A program made the position numbers and the translations under genes. Below are positions 42,648 through 50,021 of a DNA stretch of 64,000 nucleotides, in pieces. Under the pieces are notes generated by a model that was not told where the DNA came from, did no database searches, and saw nothing but the letters and a program-made list of their open reading frames with translations. The stretch spans positions 1 through 64,000 of the forward strand of contig CBDFFJ010000008.1 of NCBI GenBank assembly GCA_965246765.1, in the 5' to 3' direction. Each line of letters opens with the position of its first letter. Positions within the stretch are counted from its first letter, which is position 1. This stretch comes from UBA1952 sp965246765 (lineage in GTDB: Bacteria > Bacteroidota > Bacteroidia > Chitinophagales > Chitinophagaceae).

Positions 42648-43673
42648 ATGCATAAAAACTTACTGTTCCTTTTTATTGTAATGCTGTTGACGACAGTAAG
42701 CGTTGCCGCACAAAAGGGGGAGCCGAATCCGGATTATATCCGCGAGTTCCCTGGTACGCTGACGGTGCGCACTTTTCTGGGCGAAAAAATCTCCGGTTTT
42801 GATCTGATGGACGGGACGCGAGGCCAGGTGCTGCAATACCGCCCGAATAACGTGCTTGGAATAGGGATAGGCGTGACGGTACGCGGCCTGGGCATCAATA
42901 TCAGCACCCGCCTGCCGATGCACGACTCTAAGGACGACCAGTTTGGCAAAACGCGGCAGCTTGACCTGCAGGTACACCGCTACCGCGGCAAGTTTGCGCT
43001 GGATATTTATTTCCAGCGCTACAAAGGCTATCACCTTAAAGACGATAACGACGTAACAGCGGTGGAAGGCCCTACGCAGTATCCATACTTCCCGAATCTG
43101 CAGAACAACACCTTCGGCGCGACTGGCCTATATGTGTTTAACGGCAAACGCTTCTCCCTGCGCGCACCCATTGACCAGCAGGACTGGCAGATTCGTAGTG
43201 CTGGCTCCTGGCTGCTGGGCGGGTCTTTGTTTTCGCACATCATTTCCAATGAGGACAAGAATATCATCCCGCCACACATGAAACAGCCGCAGTTTATGGA
43301 CGGCAACGAGCTGCGCAAGATTGACAACTTCGGTGCGACCGTGAATGGCGGCTACGGCTATAACTATATCCTGCGCGAGCACTGGTTTGTGGGACTTCTG
43401 GCCGATGTGGGCGTGGGCGCGGGCTACAGCGAGGTGCGCGACCAGGCAGGGACCACACATAAGCTGGGCTTACAGCTCAACGGCGATGCGCGGCTTGCGT
43501 TTGGCTACAATTCGCGGAAATGGTTTGCCGGCTTTTACGGCATCTTCCGCATTGACCGCTTCCAGTTGCCTTATGTAGATAATTACTTCGTAGGCAATGA
43601 AGGGATCGTCCGGTTCACGGTTGCGCGCCGGCTGACCACGCGCAAAAAGCTGCTGGCAAAACAGCAAAACTAA
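42648..43673 (+). CDS. DUF4421 outer-membrane-type protein
   Basis: A 341-residue Bacteroidota-specific protein with a signal peptide (LLFLFIVMLLTTVSVAA). The start at 42648 is chosen over an upstream in-frame TTG. Family features are EFPGTLTVRTFLGEKISGFD, YRPNNVLGIGIGVTVRGLGI, QLDLQVHRYRGKFALDIYFQ, KGYHLKDDN and repeated beta-strand-rich stretches, which suggest a beta-barrel. Its function is unknown. It follows nnr by 30 bases on the same strand and its end overlaps the stop region of the convergent transporter gene. Confidence 0.85.
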   Translation: MHKNLLFLFIVMLLTTVSVAAQKGEPNPDYIREFPGTLTVRTFLGEKISGFDLMDGTRGQVLQYRPNNVLGIGIGVTVRGLGINISTRLPMHDSKDDQFGKTRQLDLQVHRYRGKFALDIYFQRYKGYHLKDDNDVTAVEGPTQYPYFPNLQNNTFGATGLYVFNGKRFSLRAPIDQQDWQIRSAGSWLLGGSLFSHIISNEDKNIIPPHMKQPQFMDGNELRKIDNFGATVNGGYGYNYILREHWFVGLLADVGVGAGYSEVRDQAGTTHKLGLQLNGDARLAFGYNSRKWFAGFYGIFRIDRFQLPYVDNYFVGNEGIVRFTVARRLTTRKKLLAKQQN

Positions 43674-44938
43674 CCAACCAGAATTCCGGCAATCGTAGCG
43701 GACAGGTAAGACGCCAGCGTGCCGCAAAGCAGCGCTTTCATCCCAAGCTTTGCCAGGTCTGCGCGGCGCTCCGGTGCCAATGCACCGATGCCGCCAATCT
43801 GCATGCCCACAGAGGAAAAGTTGGCGAAGCCGCAAATAGCAACGGTGATAATGGTGATGCCCTTTGGCGTAAGAATGGGCAACTCTTTAGAGGTCATTTT
43901 TGAGAAGGCCACGAATTCATTAATAGTAATTTTCTGGCCGAGTAGGGTAGCGGCGTTGCTCACGTCTTGACCCGGCACGCCCATAGCCCAGGCGAAGGGG
44001 TAGAAGATTTTGCCAAAAATGTAATTGAGGCTGAGATTCAGATTGGCGCTGAAAAGGTGGCCGATGTGTACCAGAATCCAATCAATCATAGCGATGAGCG
44101 CGATAAAGCCGATAAGCATGGCGATAACATTCATCGCAATCTTCCAGCCATCCGCGGCGCCGTGTGAGATGGCGTCAATGAGGTTGCTGTAACCGCTTTT
44201 TACTTCCAGCTTCACCGTGGCCATTGTCGGTGATTCTTCCGTTTCTGGAAAGACAATTTTTGAAATGACGAGTGCACCCGGCGCTGCCATCAGCGAGGCG
44301 GCGATAAGCTGCGGGGCGATGTTAAGTCCTGCGCGAAGCCCCATATTGGCATAGACAATCAGGATTCCGCCGGCAATGCAGGCAAGGCTGCCGCTCATGG
44401 ACGCGAGCAGCTCAGAAGCCGTCATGGTAGCGAGATAAGGCCGAATCATTACCTGCGCTTCCACTTGTCCTACGAAGGCGGAAGCGACGTTGCTCAGGGC
44501 TTCCGCGCCGCTCACGCGCATTACCCAATTCATGGCCCGCGCAATCACAGCCACGATGCGCTGCATAATGCCGAGGTAATAGAAAATGGCTACCAGCACA
44601 CAGACGAGAATAATGGTAGCTGTGATATTGAACGCAAAAACGAAGGTGCCCGGCGCGTTGTAATTCACCACCTGGCCTGTAAAGTCAAAAGCACCTACGC
44701 CGCCCCAAACGAAATTTGCACCCTGCTTGGCAAAGCCTTCAATCTTCTCCATGCCCTTTCCGAGGTATTGGAAGAAGGCGTTCACGACCGGAACCTTAAA
44801 TACCAGGAGCGCAATCACAATCTGCAATGCTAGCCCGCTGAATGCGAGCCGGAGATTGATACGCCGTTTATTATTGGAACAGAGAAAGGCGATGCCGAGG
44901 ATAAGGGCGATGCCGATGAGGCCGGTGAAGCGTTGCAT
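43670..44938 (-). CDS. CNT-family concentrative nucleoside transporter
   Basis: A 422-residue inner-membrane nucleoside symporter (NupC family). The start at 44938 (MQRFTGLIGIALILGIAFL) opens the first transmembrane helix; the longer frame runs through a hairpin and is rejected. Conserved features include LQIVIALLVFKVPVVNAFF, GAFDFTGQVV, VIARAMNWVMRVSGAEALSN, with the typical SGAEAL and FVGQVEAQVMIRPYL, and the late GLANFSSVGM-like motif ICGFANFSSVGMQIGGIGAL. It takes up nucleosides, fitting the purine salvage gene punA, though that is distant. Confidence 0.92.
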   Translation of the reverse strand: MQRFTGLIGIALILGIAFLCSNNKRRINLRLAFSGLALQIVIALLVFKVPVVNAFFQYLGKGMEKIEGFAKQGANFVWGGVGAFDFTGQVVNYNAPGTFVFAFNITATIILVCVLVAIFYYLGIMQRIVAVIARAMNWVMRVSGAEALSNVASAFVGQVEAQVMIRPYLATMTASELLASMSGSLACIAGGILIVYANMGLRAGLNIAPQLIAASLMAAPGALVISKIVFPETEESPTMATVKLEVKSGYSNLIDAISHGAADGWKIAMNVIAMLIGFIALIAMIDWILVHIGHLFSANLNLSLNYIFGKIFYPFAWAMGVPGQDVSNAATLLGQKITINEFVAFSKMTSKELPILTPKGITIITVAICGFANFSSVGMQIGGIGALAPERRADLAKLGMKALLCGTLASYLSATIAGILVG

Positions 44939-44943
44939 AGATA

Positions 44944-44984
44944 GGAACCGGTCTGCCCGACCGAAGGGAGGTCTGCCCGGTTCC
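44944..44984. repeat. nested hairpin just upstream of nucleoside transporter
   Basis: GGAACCGG (44944-44951) pairs with CCGGTTCC (44977-44984), with GACC/GGTC (44959-44962 and 44970-44973) inside. The 10-base GGTCTGCCCG occurs twice in direct orientation (44950-44959 and 44970-44979). It starts 6 bases before the transporter ATG on the minus strand, so it would be in the mRNA leader or at the ribosome site. Confidence 0.65.
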
Positions 44985-45070
44985 GCCACTATAGCGGATA
45001 GGACAGGCGCTAAGATAGCCAAGCACCTCAAAATGAAACTTCTCATTCTTTAATCCTGTGTCTCACCGTT

Positions 45071-45078
45071 TACCTTTG
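45071..45078 (+). promoter_or_regulatory. -7 box just upstream of rimM
   Basis: TACCTTTG, exact TANNTTTG, followed by CCCG; the ATG is 8 bases after its end. If used, the transcript would start at or within a few bases of the start codon. Confidence 0.5.
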
Positions 45079-45085
45079 CCCGCTC

Positions 45086-45595
45086 ATGATTCGTGTAGGA
45101 AAAATAGTAGCCACCCATGGCCTCGCCGGAGACCTCATTCTCACTCACGTGACCGGCAAGAAGGACTGGCTCAAGCCCGGCGATGTCCTCTTCATTGCCA
45201 TCCGCAAAGGCAGCCACATCCCGCATTTCGTTTCTAAAATAAAATCCGAAACAGCAGCAGAAATTATTTTGCATTTTGAAGAAACAGAAGCTGTGGAAGC
45301 CGCTAAGAAGCTCGTAGGAAAAGAAGTCTTCGTAGCAGAAGACATCCTCGCCAAAAGCGGCGCCGAAGATTCGCCGCTGCTTTGGATAGGTTTTGAAGCC
45401 ATTGATGAGACGACAGGCTCGCTCGGCCCTATAGAAGACATCTACCAGACCGCTCAGCAATGGCTGGCGACTATCCACATTGAAGGAAAAGAAGCCCTGC
45501 TCCCACTGATTGACCAAACACTGAAAAAGGTTGACATTGAAAAGAAACAGGTTCATCTGACCCTCCCCGATGGGCTGTTAGACATCTACCGATAG
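45086..45595 (+). CDS. rimM: 16S rRNA processing protein RimM
   Basis: A 169-residue 30S maturation factor. The N-terminal RimM fold is IRVGKIVATHGLAGDLILTH, with a C-terminal PRC-barrel part (LLWIGFEAIDETTGSLGPIED and IEGKEALLPLIDQTLKKVD). It is followed by trmD and rplS as in many bacteria. rpsP, usually first in this cluster, is absent; upstream is the divergent nucleoside transporter, so the cluster starts here. Confidence 0.93.
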   Translation: MIRVGKIVATHGLAGDLILTHVTGKKDWLKPGDVLFIAIRKGSHIPHFVSKIKSETAAEIILHFEETEAVEAAKKLVGKEVFVAEDILAKSGAEDSPLLWIGFEAIDETTGSLGPIEDIYQTAQQWLATIHIEGKEALLPLIDQTLKKVDIEKKQVHLTLPDGLLDIYR

Positions 45596-45632
45596 CAAAC
45601 GACTCAACGTTTCAACATTTCAACGCCTCAAC

Positions 45633-46331
45633 GTGCTCCGCATAGACATCATCTCCGTAGTCCCCGACCTGCTTCAGTCCCCATTCGGCCACTCTATCAT
45701 GAAGCGCGCCCAGCAGCGCGGTCTGCTGGAAGTAGTGGTGCACAACCTGCGCGACCACACGCCCTACAAGCACGGACAGGTGGACGACTACCAGTTTGGC
45801 GGCGGCGCAGGCATGGTGATGATGCCAGAGCCGCTGGCTGTTTTGATAGAAAAGCTGCAAGCAGCGCGCGAATACGGCGATATCATTTTCCTGACTCCGG
45901 ACGGCGAAACCTTTAAGCAGCAAACGGCTAACCGCCTGAGCCTCAAAGAGAATCTGCTGATGATTTGCGGCCACTACAAAGGCATTGACGACCGCATCCG
46001 CCAAAAGTTTATCACGCTGGAGATTTCCATCGGCGATTATGTGCTCAGCGGTGGAGAGTTGGCGGCGGCTGTGATTGTGGATGCCATAGGCCGCCTCATT
46101 CCCGGGGTGCTGAACGACGAAACCTCCGCGCTGCTGGATTCTTTTCAGGATGACCTGCTGGCTCCGCCTGTTTATACCCGCCCGGCGGAGTGGCGCGGCA
46201 TGGTGGTGCCCGAAATCCTGATTTCCGGCGACCCGAAGAAGGTAGATGCCTGGCGCCATGAGGAAGCTATCAGACGTACAGAGCAGCGGCGGCCGGATTT
46301 GCTTTCGGATGATATGCTTGGCAAAACATGA
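45633..46331 (+). CDS. trmD: tRNA (guanine-N1)-methyltransferase
   Basis: Methylates G37 of tRNAs, preventing frameshifting. Start is GTG at 45633 (MLRIDIISVVPDLLQSPFGH). At 232 residues it is full length. It has the SAM trefoil-knot motifs: GGGAGMVMMPEPL, FLTPDGETFKQQ, LMICGHYKGIDDRI, then ISIGDYVLSGGELAAAVIVD with the catalytic Asp region. The end has GDPKKVDAWRHEEA. It lies between rimM and rplS. Confidence 0.96.
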   Translation: MLRIDIISVVPDLLQSPFGHSIMKRAQQRGLLEVVVHNLRDHTPYKHGQVDDYQFGGGAGMVMMPEPLAVLIEKLQAAREYGDIIFLTPDGETFKQQTANRLSLKENLLMICGHYKGIDDRIRQKFITLEISIGDYVLSGGELAAAVIVDAIGRLIPGVLNDETSALLDSFQDDLLAPPVYTRPAEWRGMVVPEILISGDPKKVDAWRHEEAIRRTEQRRPDLLSDDMLGKT

Positions 46332-46384
46332 GCGTTCACGATGAAAATCCAGAAATAAATCCCTCAATTCTAAGCGCCTTACCT

Positions 46385-46392
46385 TATTTTTG
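46385..46392 (+). promoter_or_regulatory. -7 box upstream of rplS
   Basis: TATTTTTG, exact TANNTTTG, followed by CCGCCC. It lies in the gap after trmD, 20 bases before the rplS ATG, so rplS may have its own promoter. No convincing -33 was found. Confidence 0.45.
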
Positions 46393-46412
46393 CCGCCCAA
46401 ACTGAATCTGAT

Positions 46413-46793
46413 ATGGACGCTATAGCATTTATTCACGAGCAAATGTCATCCGCACGTGAGTTGCCTTCTTTCAAAGCCGGTGACAACGTTACGGTTAACT
46501 ATAAAATTATTGAAGGCACTAAGGAGCGTATCCAGAGCTTTAAGGGCGACGTTATCAAGCGTCAGGGCCGTGGTGCTACCCAGACCTTTACCGTTCGTAA
46601 AATCAGCGATGGTATCGGCGTTGAGCGTCTGTTTCCATTGTTTTCTCCGAATATTGATTCCATCATCCTGAATAAGAAGGGCCGTGTGAAGCGCGCCAAG
46701 CTGTACTATCTGCGCGAGCGCAGCGGTAAAAGCGCCCGTATCAAGGAAAAGAAGCAGGCTGTTGTGCAGAAAGCTTCAAAAGCAACCGCCTAA
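46413..46793 (+). CDS. rplS: 50S ribosomal protein L19
   Basis: A structural protein at the 30S/50S interface. 126 residues. Signature regions are FKAGDNVTVNYKIIEGTKER, FKGDVIKRQGRGATQTFTVR and the family motif VERLFPLFSPNIDSI, with a basic end (AKLYYLRERSGKSARIKEKK). It is the last gene of rimM-trmD-rplS and is followed by a terminator. Confidence 0.97.
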   Translation: MDAIAFIHEQMSSARELPSFKAGDNVTVNYKIIEGTKERIQSFKGDVIKRQGRGATQTFTVRKISDGIGVERLFPLFSPNIDSIILNKKGRVKRAKLYYLRERSGKSARIKEKKQAVVQKASKATA

Positions 46794-46812
46794 TATCATC
46801 AGAACTATTTTT

Positions 46813-46838
46813 AAGGTGCGCTTCGGCGCACCTTTTTT
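46813..46838 (+). terminator. rho-independent terminator after rplS
   Basis: AAGGTGCGC, loop TTCG, GCGCACCTT, then T-rich. A strong perfect stem 19 bases after the rplS stop; it may also serve the convergent M1 peptidase gene. Confidence 0.9.
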
Positions 46839-46858
46839 ATATGTATTGCGGAGACGCG

Positions 46859-49800
46859 CTAAAACAGATAATATCGCATTCCGCTGGAAATGATCCGCAG
46901 CCAGTTGACATTCTGAAACTGGACGGAGAATGTGATGCTGTGGGCGAACTGGTTGTCGGGATATATGCTCTTGAGATAATCGCGGTAATCGCTGCACAAA
47001 AGCAGCGGAACATGTACCAGGAAAACATCGCGCAGCGCATGAAGCTCTAAGCCTGCTGAGTAGAGGAAGCGATTGCCGGAAGGGTTGACGCGAGCCGCGT
47101 TGGCATATGTCCCTGCGTCCAGATATAAGCGCACCGGAAGCGAGCCGAACGGAAGATCGCTTTTAATGTTCAGTCCGACCAGCCAATCGTCGCTGCGGCC
47201 AAGCGGCAAAGCGTAGAGTGGCGTGGGCAGCTTTTGGCCACCCTCCTGTATGCTGATCTGTTGGGCAGAGGCGCCTTCACGCTCGCTGCGGCCGAAGTAA
47301 CTGCCATCATATAGATAGTCGTTCTCCGCTGTGTAGGTTGTAGTCAGCCAATAGCGGTAACCGGACAGATCGTTCGGGCCGCTCTGAAAAAACTTGCCGG
47401 CATATCCTCTCAGATAGAGGCTTTTATTGCGAACATTGTAATCAACCCGCAGGTTGCCTTCAATGCTCAGCTTGGCAAATGAGGACCCAAGCTGCCCTTC
47501 AATGACATAGGAGAATGGGTTGAACGTACGGGCATTCTTATGCGTGTACCGCAGCAGGCCGTAATTGCTCTGCGTTGCATCGCCGATCGTCGGTATGTAT
47601 TTGGTGGTGTCGCCTTTATCGCGCGAGAATTGGAATTCCTCTTCCCAAATGCTGTATCCCTTCAACAGCAGGCTGCGCGTTACCGGACTGAGTGGCGCGT
47701 TGCTGCCGAATGTAAAATTCAGCGAAGGTGAAAGCTTGATATAGCGCAGGTTCAATGGCTCGGAGATGTTCTGGCTGCTACGGTCGTAATTGAGGGTTTT
47801 GACGTCTATCTGCGGCACAAGCTCACGAAAGATGTGATGTGGATATATCCAGTAACCGAGGGATGCAGCGGCCACAAAATCCTTTGAGCCGGTGCCATAC
47901 AGTCCGGCAATCATATAGCGAAACCGGTTTTGCGGCACGGTGAGATTATGAAGCAGGAGCCCGGCCATGAAGCCGTCATATTCATTATATCCAAGAGCAG
48001 GCAGTATATACAGCTCCGCCGCTTCCCGCCGGCCCAGGCTGATTCCGCCTTTTATCCGTACAGTTTTCCCATGCAGCAGTCCGTACCGGTGATAGCGGTT
48101 ATTGAATCCATAATAATCAGGTATCTCGTATCCCACGCGCCAGCCGCTAGCGTTATTGCTACCCATCAGCAATGTGGTGTCTTTGGCAAACGGAAGGCTC
48201 CAGACACTTTCTAAGAGGCTGTCGCGGATGTATGCATTAATGCGGACCGGCGCAGCAAAGTCGCTTTTATTCTTTGCAGTGATATGAAAGCCATCACCGT
48301 CATGGCGGGCGCCTTTCAGCGCAAAATCAATTCCGATTTCTGTCTTTAAAGCCCCGTCGAAGAACCAGCCGACTGGTTTCCCGGATGTTTCTTGAAATAT
48401 TGTCCGCACATCTTCCGGGTAAGGATGGCGAAAGTGCCAGGCATCGTAATACCGGTGCATCGCCTCTTTAAAAGTATCAGCGCCTACATATCCTTCCAGC
48501 CATTTTAAAAGTAAGGCTGCCTTGTAATAAACATCAAGGCCATAGTTGCCCTTTGTGTATGAGGAGGATGTATTCAGCAGGCTTTGGTCACTGCGCGTGG
48601 AAGCGGCATTATAATAAAGCACATCTTCAATACGATTAGTATAGCGCTCCTTTCTGCCCATAGGAAGACGAATGCCGGCTTCAACCTTTCGCTCGTAAAA
48701 TGTGTTGAAGCCTTCGTCCATCCAGGCGTCGTCACGCTCATTACTGGCCAGGATGCCGTAAAACCAGTTGTGCCCTATTTCATGCACCAGCGTCTCCATC
48801 ACCGAGGTCTGGGTTGCTAAGCGGTCTATTACAGTCACGGTCGGATATTCCATTCCGCCACCTGCTTTGAGGTCGCCTTCCACAGCCTTGGCGGTATTGT
48901 AGGGATACGGCCCTATCTCTTCGCTGTAAGCGGAGATGGTCTTTCTGATATATTCAGCTCCTTTCTCCCAATAGTCTTTTTCCGAAGTCAAAAATCCAGT
49001 GTAGATGCGTACAGTGTGTGCAGGGACTCCAGACCCGGCTACAACTGCCACACTGTCTCTTCGCACGATGAAGCGCTTATCTGCAAACCAGGCAAAGTCA
49101 TGGACGTTGTCTTCGTGGAAATGCAGCGTCTTGAAATTCGCCGATGAGGGCGGGAACGTATTTACCTTCTCACGCCAAGCTGCCACGTGGTTTGCAGGCC
49201 GTGCGCCGCCGGGCGCGGGCAATACGCTCAGGCTATCCAGCCAGCTGTTTTCCGCTGCATCTGTGCAGTTTCCGGTCGCCATCACCACATAATTTGCGGG
49301 AAGCGTGATCTGTACATCGTAAGCGCCAATTTCAGAGAAAAACTCGCCCTGATCGGAATAGGGTAGCGGGTGCCAGCCCTTACGGTCATAAACCGCAGGT
49401 TTGGGAAACCATTGAGATATGTAGTAAGCCTGGCCGGTATGCCCCATGCGGGAAAAAACCTTCGGAATCTTCACCCTGAACGGCGTCTCCACCGCTATCG
49501 TCGCGCCGGGCGGAAGGGGATCGGGCAGATCAATCCGCGCTATGTCGGGTAGGCCGGCTGCGCTGAACGGCGTGGCGGGCTGGCCATTAACGCGGAAATC
49601 CAGACTGTCTATAAACCCGCGATCCCCGGCTTTGCTGAAGTAAAAGCCTGTATTGCGATTTATGACCTGCTGCTCGGAAAAACGGGTGCGATCTGAACTG
49701 TAGGCATTGGGCCAGAGATGCACGTAAATATATCGCAGCGTATCCGGGGCGTTGTTGGTGTACCTGAACTGCTCAAAGCCGTGCAAAAAATGCCTTTTGT

Positions 49801-49909
49801 CGTCCAGGCGAACCTCAATTCTGGTGTCAACCCGCTGCTGGAAATATTGCGCCTGCCCCGCCGCGCCCATAGCCGACGGCATAATAGCTGCCAGGAAGAT
49901 ACCCTTCAT
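46859..49909 (-). CDS. M1-family metallopeptidase, large outer-membrane-associated form
   Basis: A 1016-residue aminopeptidase-type protein. The start at 49909 (MKGIFLAAIMPSAMGAAGQA) opens a signal peptide; an upstream frame of about 97 residues has no family match. The M1 domain has the exopeptidase-like GGGMEYPTVT, the zinc motif HEIGH near residue 375 (TLVHEIGHNWFYGILA) and downstream Glu in DDAWMDEGFNTFYERK. The C-terminal half (residues about 620-1016) has amphipathic strands and reads like an outer-membrane barrel, which would tether the peptidase at the surface; this is inferred. It is convergent with rplS. Confidence 0.88.
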   Translation of the reverse strand: MKGIFLAAIMPSAMGAAGQAQYFQQRVDTRIEVRLDDKRHFLHGFEQFRYTNNAPDTLRYIYVHLWPNAYSSDRTRFSEQQVINRNTGFYFSKAGDRGFIDSLDFRVNGQPATPFSAAGLPDIARIDLPDPLPPGATIAVETPFRVKIPKVFSRMGHTGQAYYISQWFPKPAVYDRKGWHPLPYSDQGEFFSEIGAYDVQITLPANYVVMATGNCTDAAENSWLDSLSVLPAPGGARPANHVAAWREKVNTFPPSSANFKTLHFHEDNVHDFAWFADKRFIVRRDSVAVVAGSGVPAHTVRIYTGFLTSEKDYWEKGAEYIRKTISAYSEEIGPYPYNTAKAVEGDLKAGGGMEYPTVTVIDRLATQTSVMETLVHEIGHNWFYGILASNERDDAWMDEGFNTFYERKVEAGIRLPMGRKERYTNRIEDVLYYNAASTRSDQSLLNTSSSYTKGNYGLDVYYKAALLLKWLEGYVGADTFKEAMHRYYDAWHFRHPYPEDVRTIFQETSGKPVGWFFDGALKTEIGIDFALKGARHDGDGFHITAKNKSDFAAPVRINAYIRDSLLESVWSLPFAKDTTLLMGSNNASGWRVGYEIPDYYGFNNRYHRYGLLHGKTVRIKGGISLGRREAAELYILPALGYNEYDGFMAGLLLHNLTVPQNRFRYMIAGLYGTGSKDFVAAASLGYWIYPHHIFRELVPQIDVKTLNYDRSSQNISEPLNLRYIKLSPSLNFTFGSNAPLSPVTRSLLLKGYSIWEEEFQFSRDKGDTTKYIPTIGDATQSNYGLLRYTHKNARTFNPFSYVIEGQLGSSFAKLSIEGNLRVDYNVRNKSLYLRGYAGKFFQSGPNDLSGYRYWLTTTYTAENDYLYDGSYFGRSEREGASAQQISIQEGGQKLPTPLYALPLGRSDDWLVGLNIKSDLPFGSLPVRLYLDAGTYANAARVNPSGNRFLYSAGLELHALRDVFLVHVPLLLCSDYRDYLKSIYPDNQFAHSITFSVQFQNVNWLRIISSGMRYYLF

Positions 49910-50021
49910 TGAGTGAAGATAAGCCGGGCCGCAGCCGGCAAAGCGGTCAAACACCAGATCCATGTATTGCTTCTCCATTATAAAACGCATTCCCTCCTTG
50001 CGCAACCCGCATTTTCCCTTT

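Noticed and set aside
45612..46442. Long minus-strand open frame of about 276 codons opposite trmD
   Set aside because: It lies wholly opposite trmD and rplS start, has no family match, and is a reading-frame shadow of a well-supported gene.
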